Shown piece after piece: positions 48,645 to 61,322 of a stretch of 64,000 bases of DNA (its first letter is position 1; each line of letters opens with the position of its first letter). A program made the position numbers and the translations under genes. Where the stretch lies: positions 5,518,001 to 5,582,000 of the forward strand of contig CM082595.2 of NCBI GenBank assembly GCA_040954595.2, written 5' to 3'. Below the pieces are notes generated by a model. It made no database searches, was not told the DNA's origin, and worked only from the letters and a program-made list of their open reading frames with translations. The DNA comes from Balanoglossus misakiensis. Its lineage: Eukaryota > Hemichordata.

Positions 48645-50250
48645 GTCAGTAAGCTTCATTTATTTACGCATAATCACCTCACTTCTACTAATTTGCCTCA
48701 CAGAATGAATTATACCAGGAAAATCTCTTCATAATGTACTGTCTGTTGCGGCGAGCGTCCTCTGTTCAAACACATGTGGGCGGCAACCCGGAAGAACGCG
48801 ACCACGCGTACGTTAGTGAAACATGATCCATCATTACATGCACCTCGAAATGCGTACGCATCCTTTTGCTGTAGTTTTTTTCTGGAACGACCATACCCAG
48901 ATTGAGTTACGCTTTGGCAATTGGAAGGCCGAAGCGATTCACTACCACGGCTCATGTGCAGTGTTACGCACCAAGCTCAGTCCCCCATCCACTCAATCAA
49001 ATTGAACCACGCAGTCATGTTCCGTGTTCGATTTCATTTCATTGACGAAATGAACAAGTTTATTCTTCACGTAGCCATCGAACGTTCAATTTTACATATC
49101 ATATTTCATACCTGCAATTTCATCTGTTTCAAAAAGTACTTCTTCCACGTGTGTTTACGATCAATAAACAAAGATGCAGAAACTATTTTATGTACCAGAC
49201 TCTGTCCATGCAACAGTGAATTCTGGGCTAATTAAGGCATATTATACTAGCCAATCATGTATCATGTTCATTGCCATGTGACTGGAACTCTCGCTTCTGC
49301 AACGGGAGGGGGGGGGGGGGTGTCAGCTCAGGTGTATTCACTAGTGGTGATGATTTTTGATATTTCCAGTTTGTAAAAATTATATTTCATGACCATTATT
49401 GTCATACACATCCTCAGACTGTTGATTATGTTTTTGTTCATATCCTGGTCTGGAATATTGGCTTCCTGTGATTGTGGTACTGCGCTCACTCATAACACTC
49501 GATCTCAGCTCTGCTTCATTTCTGACCGCCATTTGGATTGTTTCTAAATCATTCTTTCTATTTGTGGCTGTACCGTTTAACTTCCCCAGAAAACACAATA
49601 CCGTAATAAAAACAGCATTTAACATTATTAGAAACACATCCCACCTTCACACAATCTGACCCGCCCCCACCAGATAATGGTACAGTCAAAGTGATATTAA
49701 GTCCACTAATTATATATCCAGGTTAAAATTAAGCCTTATTTTTATGGCAATAATTATCAATAAAACTAATTTACACTCTCTTGAAACCATATTTAATACA
49801 TTCACTTTTTTCTCAACACATATTTTGCACCAGATAAAATCAATTGCATGTGATCTTTTCAAGGGGTATTGGTATTGACTTAACATTTTGCATATTATTT
49901 TTTAATAATAGCTTGATGCAACAGAGTTAGATGATGAATTGCTGCATTTGTTGAAGAACCAGTTTACAAGAGCATTCCAGTTTTTCAAGGTATTTATTAT
50001 GTTTAATTGTCCAGACTAAAAAAAATCAGCATCAGCAATAACATTTCAACTGTGATAATTTATGAATACTGTGCATTTCAACATGTACTTATAGGGAGAA
50101 GAACAAGATACACAGAATGAAAATAATTTCTTTATTCTTTTTTTTTTCTTCATTACTTCCCTTGTGATATCTTATTTCTCTTTGCAGCCAGGTGTCCTGA
50201 CCAAGGTGGAACCAGAATTAAATGCAGCACTGAGACTTCTTATATGGAGG
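48597..50250 (+). CDS. PEX2: PEX2 (peroxisome biogenesis factor 2), first three coding exons, partial
   Basis: PEX2 is a peroxisomal membrane protein that forms, with PEX10 and PEX12, the RING ubiquitin-ligase complex that recycles the import receptor PEX5. Exons 48597..48644, 49912..49989 and 50188..50250 join at phase 0 to give 63 residues. MADDDGADQVVLRVSQ-LDATELDDELLHLLKN and QFTRAFQFFK-PGVLTKVEPELNAALRLLIWR follow human RVLRISQLDALELN and [20 protein letters not shown]. The start at 48597 (AAAATGG) was preferred over an ATG six bases upstream in a weak context. The membrane segments and C-terminal RING are missing; no further exon was recognised up to 64000. It lies opposite the rootletin strand and inside that gene if the 61-kb leader is used. 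Confidence 0.88.
49308..49320. repeat. Guanine homopolymer (13)
   Basis: A run of 13 G in PEX2 intron 1. A 16-G run at 51446..51461 is similar. Confidence 0.9.
49380..49637 (-). other. Unrecognised ORF with one hydrophobic segment and a Tyr-containing tail
   Basis: The frame opens without an ATG at 49637; the first ATG is four codons in. A hydrophobic stretch (FLIMLNAVFITVLCFLG) is followed by a hydrophilic tail with GSQYSRPGYEQKHN and SEDVYDNNGHEI, then TAA. It looks like the last exon of a single-pass receptor, but the acceptor upstream (TGTGTGAAG) is poor, no partner exon or poly(A) signal was found, and it lies inside PEX2 intron 1 on the other strand. It may be a fossil fragment or chance. 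Confidence 0.25.
49912..49989 (+). CDS. PEX2: PEX2 exon 2
   Basis: Twenty-six codons, LDATELDDELLHLLKN then QFTRAFQFFK, phase 0-0, with a TTTAATAATAG acceptor and an AAG/GTATTT donor. Confidence 0.92.
50188..50250 (+). CDS. PEX2: PEX2 exon 3
   Basis: Twenty-one codons, PGVLTKVEPELNAALRLLIW plus R, phase 0-0, with a TTTCTCTTTGCAG acceptor and an AGG/GTAAGT donor. Human has [20 protein letters not shown] followed by R. Confidence 0.93.
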
Positions 50251-50355
50251 GTAAGTTTCAAGCTCAACTTGCTATAACCATGGAGCTACCACAGATAGCT
50301 CCATGTTAATGGGTTCTTTCATTCTAACTGTTTTATCACCATAGTTTTGTATGTG

Positions 50356-50500
50356 TAGTGAAACCTATTTAAACCGGACCGCAAAAAGACTGAGGAAATG
50401 TTTCAGTTTTAAAGGTGTCCGGTTTAGAAAGGTTCTTTTAACATGTGGTTCTGTGTGAAAGGGACTTGAAAATGTGTTTGGTATAGACAGGTTTCCCAAG
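50356..50500. repeat. MITE family B, diverged copy
   Basis: It begins tgtagtgaaacctatttaaa and shares 'gactgaggaaatgtttcagt' and 'tgtggttctgtgtgaaaggg' with the copy at 2970..3133. It ends near 'tatagacaggtttccc'. Confidence 0.65.
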
Positions 50501-51445
50501 GGCATTAAAAGTATAAGTTCACATGAATAATGCTTGGATCTGCTTATTTTGCAAGTCATAATTTGGAGGCAGAACATATTGTCATATAAAGCAACCTGAA
50601 TGTCCATTCCGTGGCCTGTAGATTTCTTTGGCAGTCACTGTGATCCTGAGACACCCCTGAACATCACAGTTACAGAACACCGTCAGTCTCCAAGTAAAGC
50701 TTGACTGTGTATTGTCTCCAGCTTGTAATTAGCAAAGCTCTCGTCAGCCTAATTAATGGAATATTATCCAATCTTAATCCACCCTTTGACAATATTAATC
50801 CATAAGCTAACACTGTAACAGGATGCCACGAAACAGAAATGTTGGTACCATTTAAAATGTAAGAGGCCTTGCAAGTCTGTTTCTTTGTATCAGCTCCTAA
50901 GATCTCAATGGTAATATCTACCAGGTATTCTGTAATGTCGGGGTTTACGTTGTTGTATTGACAGGAGATATAGATGGACAGCTAATCAGCAAATGAAAGC
51001 AAATATGATATTTTCATTTCATCGTTAGCCAGATACATGTACATGTACATGTTGGCACTTTGCCACTCCCAGCTTAGTCAAACTGCTGTCAGAGATGGTA
51101 TGATCATTTTCTGCATAGCAACACCAGTTTCAACATTTATCACTAATTACTAAACGATCTCTCTGTTTGACTGTCAGCATTGCTATGTGCATATTGTTGG
51201 TCAGGTGTCCAGGTTCCAAACATCTATGTCGTACATGTCAAACTAACCTATTTTTCACAGTCATAGTGTAGTATACATGTATGTTGGTTACTCTAAGCAT
51301 GTACATTTCATTCTGAAATGGACATGTGTAACTGGCAAGTGCAGACCAATTTTTTCCCTGTACATGTATTTTCAATTTAAAAGTAGAATTTTATCTTTGG
51401 GCTTCTATTGGAAAAGGACGAGGCCTGTTTAGCTGTTACCTTCAA

Positions 51446-51461
51446 GGGGGGGGGGGGGGGG
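51446..51461. repeat. Guanine homopolymer (16)
   Basis: A run of 16 G, able in principle to form a G-quadruplex and likely to vary in length. Confidence 0.9.
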
Positions 51462-52937
51462 TATCAAACACAGATTCCTTGTTCTGTCTTATATCATATC
51501 ACAGAGCCTGTGAGTGTGACACAGGTGTTTTTCTTCTGAACCACTCAACCCCCACTTGACAGACCATCCACTAATCCAAGCCGTACAATCTGATGCCCTG
51601 TTGAAAGTGCTTCTTCCACTCACAGACCTCTTCTCATTACACTGAACCCCATCCCATATGCTGCACAGTCCTGAAACGATGTGCATGCTAAACAGAGAAA
51701 TCCCTTTTGTATGCAAGGGATGTACTTGTCTCCAGTTTTTCCACGACAAAAGGCACCAGAGAGGTGCTGTTTCTGTCCTGGTGTGCTCTATTGATCATAA
51801 GGAGGGTAACATAGATTGTTGTGTTTTTGTTTGGGGACAGCAAGCATTTGAGAGTGAGGTAGACTTCAGCGTACGAGTGCCAGGCAACTTTAAAGTTAAA
51901 TGTTTAATTCAAAAGTATTTGTAAGTGATAACGATTTTGCCAGTTTATCCAATATTGAGAGATAAATATTAAGCTGTTCATCATTTGAATCATGGTTATG
52001 GCTTCTCATGAATGTAAGGAAAAACATGAAGCTGACTTGATCGGTACACTCCAAACAATTTTTGGTCAACTATCATTCATTTTACAAGCTGTGTATTTCA
52101 TGCATTCTGCCTTCATGCATGTTTATGATAGAAGAAAATGCTGATGTCAAACTTTAGTCGTTTAAAGGAAACAATGTACAGACATGAATCCCTGGAAATC
52201 TCACAACGCCTCTTCAGAAATGTTGCGATGCACTGTGTCCCCTTTCCAACCATCCTGCTCTCAATCCACATACCTCAGACCCCTGCAACAGCCTTGCAAT
52301 CAATACCTGGAAACCCTGCACAGTTGAGTACAAAAATCTTATGTGCCAGCCACTCTATTCCAAACTGTGTACATTTCTGCAGCCACAATAGATCAACACA
52401 AGGTGCATAGAAAATTCACCGCCACAAAAGCCCTTGTCTGCATTCACGCACCTTGTTTTTATAACGGAACCACTGCACGCTGAGTGCTGTGGTGAATAGC
52501 CTTGGTTTTCAGCGGACTTCAATAGACATGTGCCAATCTAGTTTTTCTTGCATTATTGGATTTTTTATCATCGTCTATTGATTTCTTGGTTTTCAATAAA
52601 GTCTCTCTACGGAAGTAGAAAACAGGCAAGTGTAATGCAGACAAAAAGAATGAATTCTGGCACTTAGCGTGACATGCAACTTGGTGCAAAAAGCGGCACC
52701 CAGCAGAGTGACTGATCAGAAGAATAATGCCAAGGTCATTTAATGCTATCTTTTGGCCATCGTGTCCTTAGATGACCTTTCCTAACGCTTTCTTAATTGA
52801 CGTATAAAGCAGGTTTCAGACAAATTTTCAAGGGATGGTCCAATATCTGCAATTTTAACACTCAGATTGCAAATAACTAGCAGTGTGCTCCTTTAGTTGT
52901 AACTGCCACACACTACACTTCCGTGATCTAATCTACG

Positions 52938-53118
52938 TACAGTTAAACCTGTGTTAGTGGCAACCTCCATATACCGTAGTTGAAACCTGTCTATAGTGGC
53001 CACTTTGTTACAGTGCAATTTACATGTGCATGTAGTTAACCTGTCTATAAAGGCCATCATCTTCAGGAAAGTTATAGGAAAGTCTCTTGACTGTCTGCTA
53101 TAGACAGGTTTGAATGTA
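52938..53118. repeat. MITE family A, copy 3
   Basis: It starts TACAGTTAAACCTGTGTTAG and ends CAGGTTTGAATGTA. It carries a small internal duplication of the 'gaaacctgtctatagtggcc' type, making it longer (181 bp) than the 166-bp copies. Confidence 0.8.
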
Positions 53119-55694
53119 GTTAGATGAACTGTGCCGACCAGATGTTCTACCAAGTAGAGATATCAGTGGTGGCATCATATTCTCACAAGAGCATGGATGT
53201 GACACATACTTTAGTCTATGCAGTTTGAAATCACTCATTTCAGATCCTTAACCTCAATCTTGCATGTGAATGAAAAATTAGAGTGTGGAAGAAAAGGCGG
53301 TACAATCAGTCAGGTACATGCAGCACCAAATAGGAGTTTTACAGTGTTCTTTTGAAAACGTAATCCATCTCACGGCAGTTCCGCCAAGCTTGGCTGAGAC
53401 ATGACTGTATAGCCCCCTCACAGGACACACTCTTGCAAACCACAGTCACTGACAACGCAACATGCATTTTGGAAACAAGCTGCAGTCTAGAACACCAGTG
53501 AATAAAAATTGATTTTAAATTGACTAAACTACTAGCACACACCAATTTTACCCACAGAGGTTTCATATAATTAGAAAGAGATATTAAATTCTTACTGTCT
53601 GCAAATGTAAGGCTTTCTTTCAGGCATACGAAACTTATCACAGTGTGCTGTATTTTTTCGTCTGCAATCCAGGCACATAAACATTGAGAGAAAAAAACTT
53701 AATCGCAATAATTTAATTACAACTTAGTATATGCTGATAAAATGTTTCCATTTATTTTATCAAATAAAGAAATTATCTCTAGAACACCGAAGGTATACAG
53801 AATTGATGAATTTTATCAATAAACTTGTCAATTTTTTGTGCAAACTTCTATAGACTAAGTGGTTGATATTGGGTATCTTAATTAAATGGTTGCATCCCAA
53901 ATAAAAAAGATATATCTAATTGTCATACTCTGCGCAAATTTCTCATTTTTGCAGTTTAATACTGACAAATTATCTGTTATCATTCTGCAGACTGCATATT
54001 ATTGATTCTCATCCCGGGACAATGATCTGGTGCTGATAATGAAAGATTATAGAAATCAATTTGACAAGGCATTAAATGTTGACCTAATCTACTATCTAGT
54101 CGCTGGTATTGATTTTTCGTGCTACTGTAACACGATTTTAGTATCCCGGTCTATTGTTAAAATTCAACCCCTCTCTGTGGTTGACATGAATGCATGATTA
54201 TCACTCCAACAGCCCTATCAGAATTTGTGGGGACTGTTCTTCGTTGAATTGAATATTCCTGCTTTGCCTGCTGGATATCTGAACCTGTGATTTAGAAATG
54301 AATCAGTTTTAGTCGAGGTCAAAATTCAAAATTGTGTTTGAAAAATTGTCTGTTTTCGTAAAAGTGCAATAGTGGTAGCTCACTCATGGTTTTTAATGGT
54401 CTTCACTGGCATACTTCACTGCCAGAGAAATATATCTGACTGCTTTGAGTCAATTTGCAAACTTGTGGAGATGCCAACTCTTTTACTTACAAGGTTAATG
54501 AGGAAATTTATGTTTCTGTACGCTAGTGGTACAAAGCACAGTTCAATCAATAAACCTGTGTTATTTTACAATATGTCAAATTCTGGCATATTTCCGACAT
54601 GTTTTATCGAGAAGAACTAAAAATACAGTTGATGTATATGATCAAATAATGATAAGGTTTTCAAAAGTTGTCATAGTGACCACAAACAGTTGTTTCCGGG
54701 TCTGAGGTCCATTTCAGAACACTTTGATATTTCCCTGGCTTTTAGTTCAAAGGTGATTAGAACCATTTTATTATGAAAATATATCTATCACCTGGCTCAT
54801 GCTGGATAAAGAGCATTAGTAAAGTTGATCCAGGATCTGGATAATAATTACACATTTGCAAATGTCTCTGTGCAGAACAAAAATGTATATTTTGATTTTG
54901 AACGTTTATGATTTGTTGACGATGGTTAAAGAGAATTTAATAATTTCAGGGAACTAGGAAACTTGGAAGTTATTTGTTTATTGATCAGTGTTTTGTGAGG
55001 ATTTCGGTTCAAATCATAGTAACTACCAGTTCAATTGGTTTCTATGAGATCTCTAAGCTCGTTGCTATGATAAACAAAGTCGTATCTGTGATAGCGGCTG
55101 CCAGGTCGAAAGGTCGACTCTACCGTAATAAGGAGATTTGCGTCCCCCTGGTCAAAATCCTGATGTTATAATTGAGTACACAGTCCCCCAATCCACGTGA
55201 CTGATAGGAACGCTGCCCGAGACAGCCAGACAGCATTTTGACTCAACACTTGATGCCATAAAAGCAGCCAATTCAACTGTAGTGCTTTATACACAAAGCC
55301 CTCTATTGCTGGAGTTGAATTCCCAGACACTCCTGTTTGTCCCATCACAGACAGTGCCTATCATGGGTGTCATCTGTTTCATCTGAGTGTCAAATGAAAA
55401 TGCTCACTTAGATGACATCTCTTCAGGCTCCAGTGTTCTCCTTTTGTTACTGTCAGGACAGCGACGTAATTGTTCTGTTTAATACTGAGAAATGCATAGA
55501 GTCATTCCTTTTAATACCTTCTTGTGGATGATAAACAGTTGTAGTGATGAAGTTAAACAAGACATGAGATCTTTTACCATTTGACAGACATACAATTACA
55601 GGAGACAGTTTAGTCTCCTGATGAGTGAGTCCATTGGCTCACGATACAACTTTGTATAGATTATACTGACTTTCGTTTCTCCAACTACCTTTAC

Positions 55695-55695
<1 letters not shown>

Positions 55696-55726
<31 letters not shown>

Positions 55727-55760
55727 CATACATACATACATACATACATACATACATACA
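55696..55760. repeat. (CATA)n microsatellite
   Basis: About sixteen head-to-tail tetranucleotides, followed by a short (TG)n and scattered ACATG/CATAC motifs to 55840. Confidence 0.95.
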
Positions 55761-56353
55761 TGTGTGTGTGTGTGCATGCATGCATACATGTACAAGTACA
55801 CACGAGCACACACACATAGCATTATACACTCATACATACATGCATGATAACTGTATGATTTTTCTAAGGTTTTACATCACATCTCCTTAAGAAACCTTTG
55901 AAATCTACGCCAGTATAAATTACCAGTCTGTATTCTCCAGGTTACCATGGCAGCTAAGCAAAACACAGCCACAGTATTATCATGGTTCAGACACCTTAGC
56001 AACGGGAATTGTGTATTAAAGACACATACATCTCCACTTTAGGTTTTACCAACTTTGAAACCCAGAACAACAGATCCAACGATTGTAAATATCCAAAGAC
56101 TCGACGCACATTGTATTAAAAGGACACACAGTATATTTTCACACCTTAATAAATACACAGAGGTATATATCTCATTTATTTTACGACCGGATGACGGACA
56201 ATTACCCAATGCACGCACATGACAATATGCATTGTTAGAGTCCCCTAACTACCCTCTTTGTCTTTGGTGAAAACTTGCAAAATACGTCAGATGATCGACG
56301 ACTGATAAGACGTCAGCTCGATACCCCAGTGCTAGGTCACACAGGTCATGAAG

Positions 56354-56565
56354 TACTGTAAAACGGGTTATTTTCGTGACAGGAAATTTTCGCGAATCAA
56401 AAGAGGCAACTGTTACGCGAGGATTAATTTTCGCGTTTTCGTATTTCACTAACTGCATCTCCGAAAACATTTTACAATGTACGCGACTTTTTATTTTCAT
56501 GTTATTTTGGCTCTCGCGTATTTTGCAAAAATTTATTGCTCGCGAAAATAACCCGTTTTACAGTA
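56354..56565. repeat. Hairpin MITE, family F, copy 2
   Basis: It starts TACTGTAAAACGGGTTATTT and ends AAATAACCCGTTTTACAGTA. The core again has cgcgaa/ttcgcg palindromes, here better preserved than at 24769..24967. Confidence 0.88.
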
Positions 56566-56835
56566 TCTATCGTGCGCAAAGTTATGGCTCTTGACGTCAA
56601 TGCGTACAATTTACACGTTTTCAAGTGCCCGGGATTTATAGTCTTAGTGTATAGCAGAGCCATTAGTACAGTACGAGAGGAGATGTAAAACTTTACTCTG
56701 GTATTTGTAGGTTTGAAGTGTCCCGATTCTCCTGAAGGGTTGCCTGAGGCTCTGTATGTAATCTGACGAGTGAAAATGCTTTTATTTCATTTTGGAATTT
56801 CGTGTCTTTATCACTGTTACCCATCTTCTGTTATC

Positions 56836-57013
56836 TTAAAGGTATACGGTCACCTATGGAAAATTAGCTATAGTTTCCATGGCAAATTGAGATCTAGCCA
56901 ATCACAGATTTTCAGTGGGTGGCACACGCGAAAAAAGAGCGCTACCATTTGTTCTTTAGAATGCTCAAATACGCCATTTCTGACGTATATGGGCATTAAT
57001 TAATTACCTTTAA
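56836..57013. repeat. TTAA-flanked MITE, family C, right end eroded
   Basis: Left TTAAAGGTATACGGTCACCT is intact. The interior 'ccaatcacagattttcagtg' and 'ggtggcacacgcg' matches 61669..61861. The right end keeps only tacctTTAA. Confidence 0.8.
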
Positions 57014-59185
57014 TGGAAATGTAGTAATATCTGAAATCCTGTCGTGCGATAGACATTTAGATGGTTATATATTGGAGGCTACATTATAAGGTTACTTTAA
57101 TTAAATTCTGCTCAGGGTTAGTGAAATGGAACGTGATTCTCTCCTTTTGACAGTCTTCAACAAACGAACCACACAGAACCTCAAAATGCCTGGTTGTTGT
57201 TAAGCCAGCGTGACAAATGTTCTTGTATTGTGTCCGTGCAAAGCACACTTGACCTCCGGGTCACCTTGGGGAATTAAGATGCCGTGAAAATTGAGTGTTG
57301 GATACATGTGCCTACATGTGAAGTTGATTCAGAGCTCTGTCTCAATTATTGTAACCATTGTATGCTTGAAAAAACACCCCAATGCCACAGTTACGGGTGC
57401 ACACACACACACAAACTGATCTTGAAGTTCAAACTTTGGTCCACATTTAATAAACTAGGGTTGAGATCCGAAAAGTCCCTGTAAACTTTTTCCAAAATAT
57501 ATATACAAGTTTGAAATTGATGATTTTTTTTAAAGTAAGCCATTTGAGTCTAATTATATTTTCATCTTTAGCGAGTTCATTCAACCCTATACAACCTTCA
57601 CAAGTTAGTATGGTAACTAATCCCGTTATAATTTGGTTTCAGAAAGAAAAAATTCCTTCAAAGTCCTTCATGCTGTTGTTCCATGAGATAATAAAGCTAA
57701 AAATACTGTTAAGAACAAGGGCAAATTTGTAAAGATGATTTCAATAGAAGTGGTCTTGTAATGTCAAGTTTAACTAACTGTTTGGATTTTGCTTTGGAGG
57801 ACTGCTTGACTTATAAAAGCCATGTATGAATCATTGTTCTGGAGCATCCCTGGGACTTTGCTCTTTAGAGACAATGAATAAGTTTTGGGGAATTGTAAAA
57901 ATGTTGGTGCATCAGCTCTGAAGCATAGTTAAGTGCAAATATGAACAGTTTCAATCAAGGAGAATTTCTCACTTCAGTGGCATGTCATGTTGGCACGAGG
58001 GTCACACATACTCTTCCATGGCAAAAGTGAAACACAAACATAAGAAACTTTCATGAATAAATCCAAGTATAAACAGACAAACTTGTTGAGGTTGTCTGAT
58101 CAAATAATACACCTGTTTTTCCTCTCCAAAAGTCAACACAGCAAGCCTGTGTTTTATTTGGTTTCCATGATACAGAGAAGGCAGGAACCAGGAAGACACT
58201 ATTTGTGCACAGGTGCAGTTTTACTGCCGTTGGTCTTTAGATAGACGCTGGTAGAAATAGCAGGTAATTGTGGAAATTTTTAGGTGATAATTTTGATAGC
58301 AGGTACACATTAATAGTGACATTTAAATCTGTGATTTATTGCTGTGTTGGTAGTGTAATTTAAATATTTCAAAACCTTGATTTTTATATCTGCAGCTTTT
58401 CCTCATAGAAGTCTTGACCAGGCTCCCTTTAATAAGTAAGATCTCTGCTTCTTCAGTGTTTACCTGTGTTGCCATGGTGACTTCTGGCACTAGGTGTGTG
58501 TGACCTCTGACCTCAATATGACATCATACTTTACTGTTGAATTGGCAAAGTACTTTGTGCTTGTATCCCAGAGGGTATATACATGTAGCAGTCCTCAGTT
58601 GACGTGAAATTTCATTACGATAAGCATACTTTAAGTAAACCCAATTCATCACAGAGTAACCGTGTCTCTTGGATCAACCGTAAAATGAAATCTATCAAAA
58701 CCTCTCCCTTTCATGATCCTTCAAAACATTTACACAGTCGCCTTAAATCTCAGTGATTTGACGCGTACTGTTACACTTGATATCTCATAAATAATGCCCA
58801 GTCACTTGGAAATAAATTGACGATATTAGATTTAATTCCATTTAAATTGTTTCTCCTCCGACAAACCCATTCCAGTGTCGCTACAATCGCATCGTCGAGT
58901 TCTGCGGCAACAGTGGAAAACAAACGAGAGAGTTGTTTGTGAAACGGAAATCCCCATTGACAGGGAACAAGTCTTCAAATATCAGGCATTCTGTCATTGC
59001 TGTGTGTGTACTGGGTGATTGTGTTATTTGTAATTTCAAACAAAATCTGCAGAGTTTGTGGACCTGTTAAGGGGATGCTGTGATTCTTTCAGAGTTTGGT
59101 TGACTTTTTAGGGCTGGAACATTCCACTACAGTTGAAGGGGAGGATGAACTCATAGTTTGCCATTTTCATGACACACACGTGACC

Positions 59186-59542
59186 TTAAAGGGACAAAGT
59201 CTCTCTCTCGCTGCCCTTTTCCCATTAATTAAGTTTGATACAAGACACCCTTTATGTTATTCTACTTGTGGATATATACCGGTAGTGAAACAACGTTCAA
59301 CTACACACACCTTCCATTGGCTTGTAGACACCAGAGTGAAAAAAATCGCCAAAATGAATAATCGGTCTTTACCATTTATTCATTTTGGCGAGAGTTTTAC
59401 TCTCATATCATACAAGCGGGATGCAAGTTGTGTGTGGTCGAACATTGATTCACTACATATACACATTAACATAAATGGTGTCATGTATCAAACATAATTA
59501 ATGGAAAAAGGGAAGCGAGAGAGAGAGACTTTGTCCCTTTAA
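59186..59542. repeat. TTAA-flanked MITE, family E (357 bp, about 46-bp inverted ends)
   Basis: It starts TTAAAGGGACAAAGTCTCTC and ends GAGAGACTTTGTCCCTTTAA. The inverted ends continue through ctcgctgcccttttcccatt. TTAA at both borders is the inferred target duplication. The plus-strand ORF here is not treated as a gene. Confidence 0.88.
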
Positions 59543-60071
59543 TAGTATAACCAAAATAAATTGCATTTTCTTGTGATACACCTTCCCACGATGTACAATT
59601 CATTCTCTGCATTCTTGTGTGCATTCACTCGCATAATACCTCTGCTCTCCCGGGTTGAATTTCACACTTCAGGCACCTGTGTGTTTCGCAGTTCGCAGTG
59701 CCTAAATACTTTCAATTACCTTCATTTAATGAAGCCTACACTGTTTGTAACACTTATACAAAAGCGTGTTTGCCTCATTCATCATGTTCCTCATGCTTGT
59801 ATTGTGATGGACTGTAATATCTCCAACATGTGAGTGACATCATTTTAAGGGACACTGATCCCCCTTGACAAATTGTTAGGGGGTGCCACCATGTCAACAG
59901 GAGTTGACTCCTTCATCCCCCCGTCTAGATGAAACACTGATAAAAGTAAACTTAACCCATGTATACTCAGTGAATCAGCACAGTTTCTCCACAAGAAATA
60001 TGTCTGTAATCATTGCAGATCATAATCCCTGGTGCATTTGATCTATGTGTGTATTTTTGGAGGAAACTTAC

Positions 60072-60158
60072 CAGAGTTCCATAACCAGTATCATCATAGC
60101 TATCTTCCATCTCATCTGGTTGCTTGTGATCTTCTCCAGGGCCGTTCTGGCCTTTCTC
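60072..60158 (-). CDS. Candidate second exon of the distal rootletin leader (29 codons, acidic)
   Basis: It has an acceptor (TATGATTGACAG) and a strong donor (CTG/GTAAGT-like, GTAAGT with one mismatch), phase 0 at both ends. It reads EKGQNGPGEDHKQPDEMEDS then YDDTGYGTL. It joins the exon at 61323..61376 on one side and rootletin exon 2 on the other without frame loss. The end YDDTGYGTL echoes MEDTVYDSL of the first exon. Confidence 0.55.
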
Positions 60159-61322
60159 CTGTCAATCATACAAGTATACCATCATGAGATGAGTAATTAA
60201 AAACATTTTGGCGAGTTCCCAAGTGCAGATCTCAACTTAGCCATTCATCAAATTCTGTCACTTGCTTAACTTCACTTTTAGTGATTTTTTTATAATAATA
60301 TAATAGTAATAGTAATAATAATAATTATTATTAGTGATTTTTCAATACAAGGCAAGATTGATACCAAATAGAGAAGGAACTAAAGTAGATTTTAACAGAT
60401 ATATTGACGTAGCTCTTGACAGAAATCTGTGAGTAGCTTGTGGTAAATCCTCTGTAGTTCATCAATGCAAAAGTAGGTGCTCTAAGTACGGTACTTGTAA
60501 TGTACTCATGTTGTACCCCACCCATTTTCATTTCTAACCATCGAGACTTATTTTTCCAGGCCTTACATCCCTCTTTTCCTTGCAAAAGACCCCTAACCCC
60601 CCTCTCCTTGTGAATGTGATAGCCCACGCTAAAGGAAAATAGTCGGGTCGGCTCAAAACCACTGAACCGGCGGGGGTCAGAACATTTGCATAAACCTGAC
60701 CAAAACATTTGGATAACCTGCGGGTAACCTGAGTCTCCACAGTAGTTGGATTTCAAGTAGGAAAATTTGAATCCCGAGTAAATAATAAAATGCTGCCAAA
60801 ATGAAACTTTAGCCGGAGTCCTCTGAAATGTTTCACCCATAGCAACAGAAATTCTCGGGTGAGAGTCGAAAATGTACCGGGCAAATTACAATCATTATTA
60901 TACTGCTGTTGTCACCTTAACTGCCCTGAGTGACAATTACCAGTCTAGACATGTGTACCGGTCCCAGGGGGCAAACAGCACAGAAGTATGCAAAATCTAA
61001 CATCCATTTGGAACACACAAAGTTAAAAATTGCAGGTATAAAAGAAATGTTTTGTACAATGTGAACTGTGTGTGTGTCGGGTGAGCAAGGGTCACTAAGG
61101 GGGGACTGTTTTATACAAGATACGGACACATATTGATTGGCGTGGGTGATTAAAACAAAAAAGTCAATAAAGTTAGGAGTCATTAGAAATAAAAATGTCA
61201 TCAAGTCTATATAAATGTTTCAACAATTGTGGGTCACTCACACATGATTTTGTGAATTGTGGAAATACTCAGATGATATTAATTTATGTTTTTGATAAAG
61301 TTAGATATTTTTGATCGCCTAC
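60159..61322 (-). other. Intron of the distal leader, no recognised feature
   Basis: An AT-rich TAATAA-type patch lies just downstream of the leader exon (60292-60330), and another part carries a 169-codon minus ORF without motif or ATG context (60331..60840). Nothing here is called as a gene. Confidence 0.55.

Larger units (their letters stand above)
50251..60071. other. Long gene-poor stretch (PEX2 intron 3 and rootletin upstream DNA)
   Basis: No exon was recognised on either strand. It contains a family B copy (50356-50500), a poly-G run (51446..51461), a family A MITE (52938..53118), the CATA microsatellite (55696..55760), family F (56354..56565), family C (56836..57013) and family E (59186..59542). 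PEX2 exon 4 was looked for by its expected FTIYS-like start and not found. Confidence 0.6.

Noticed and set aside
58397-58435. Possible small plus-strand exon (LFLIEVLTRLPLI) considered for PEX2 exon 4
   Set aside because: It does not resemble the next PEX2 segment, and its donor is at the wrong phase for a simple continuation.
59096-59497. 133-codon plus-strand ORF
   Set aside because: Most of it lies within the TTAA MITE at 59186..59542 and shows no protein family features.
60331-60840. 169-codon minus-strand ORF
   Set aside because: No recognisable domain or splice partner, and it lies inside the intron of the distal leader.
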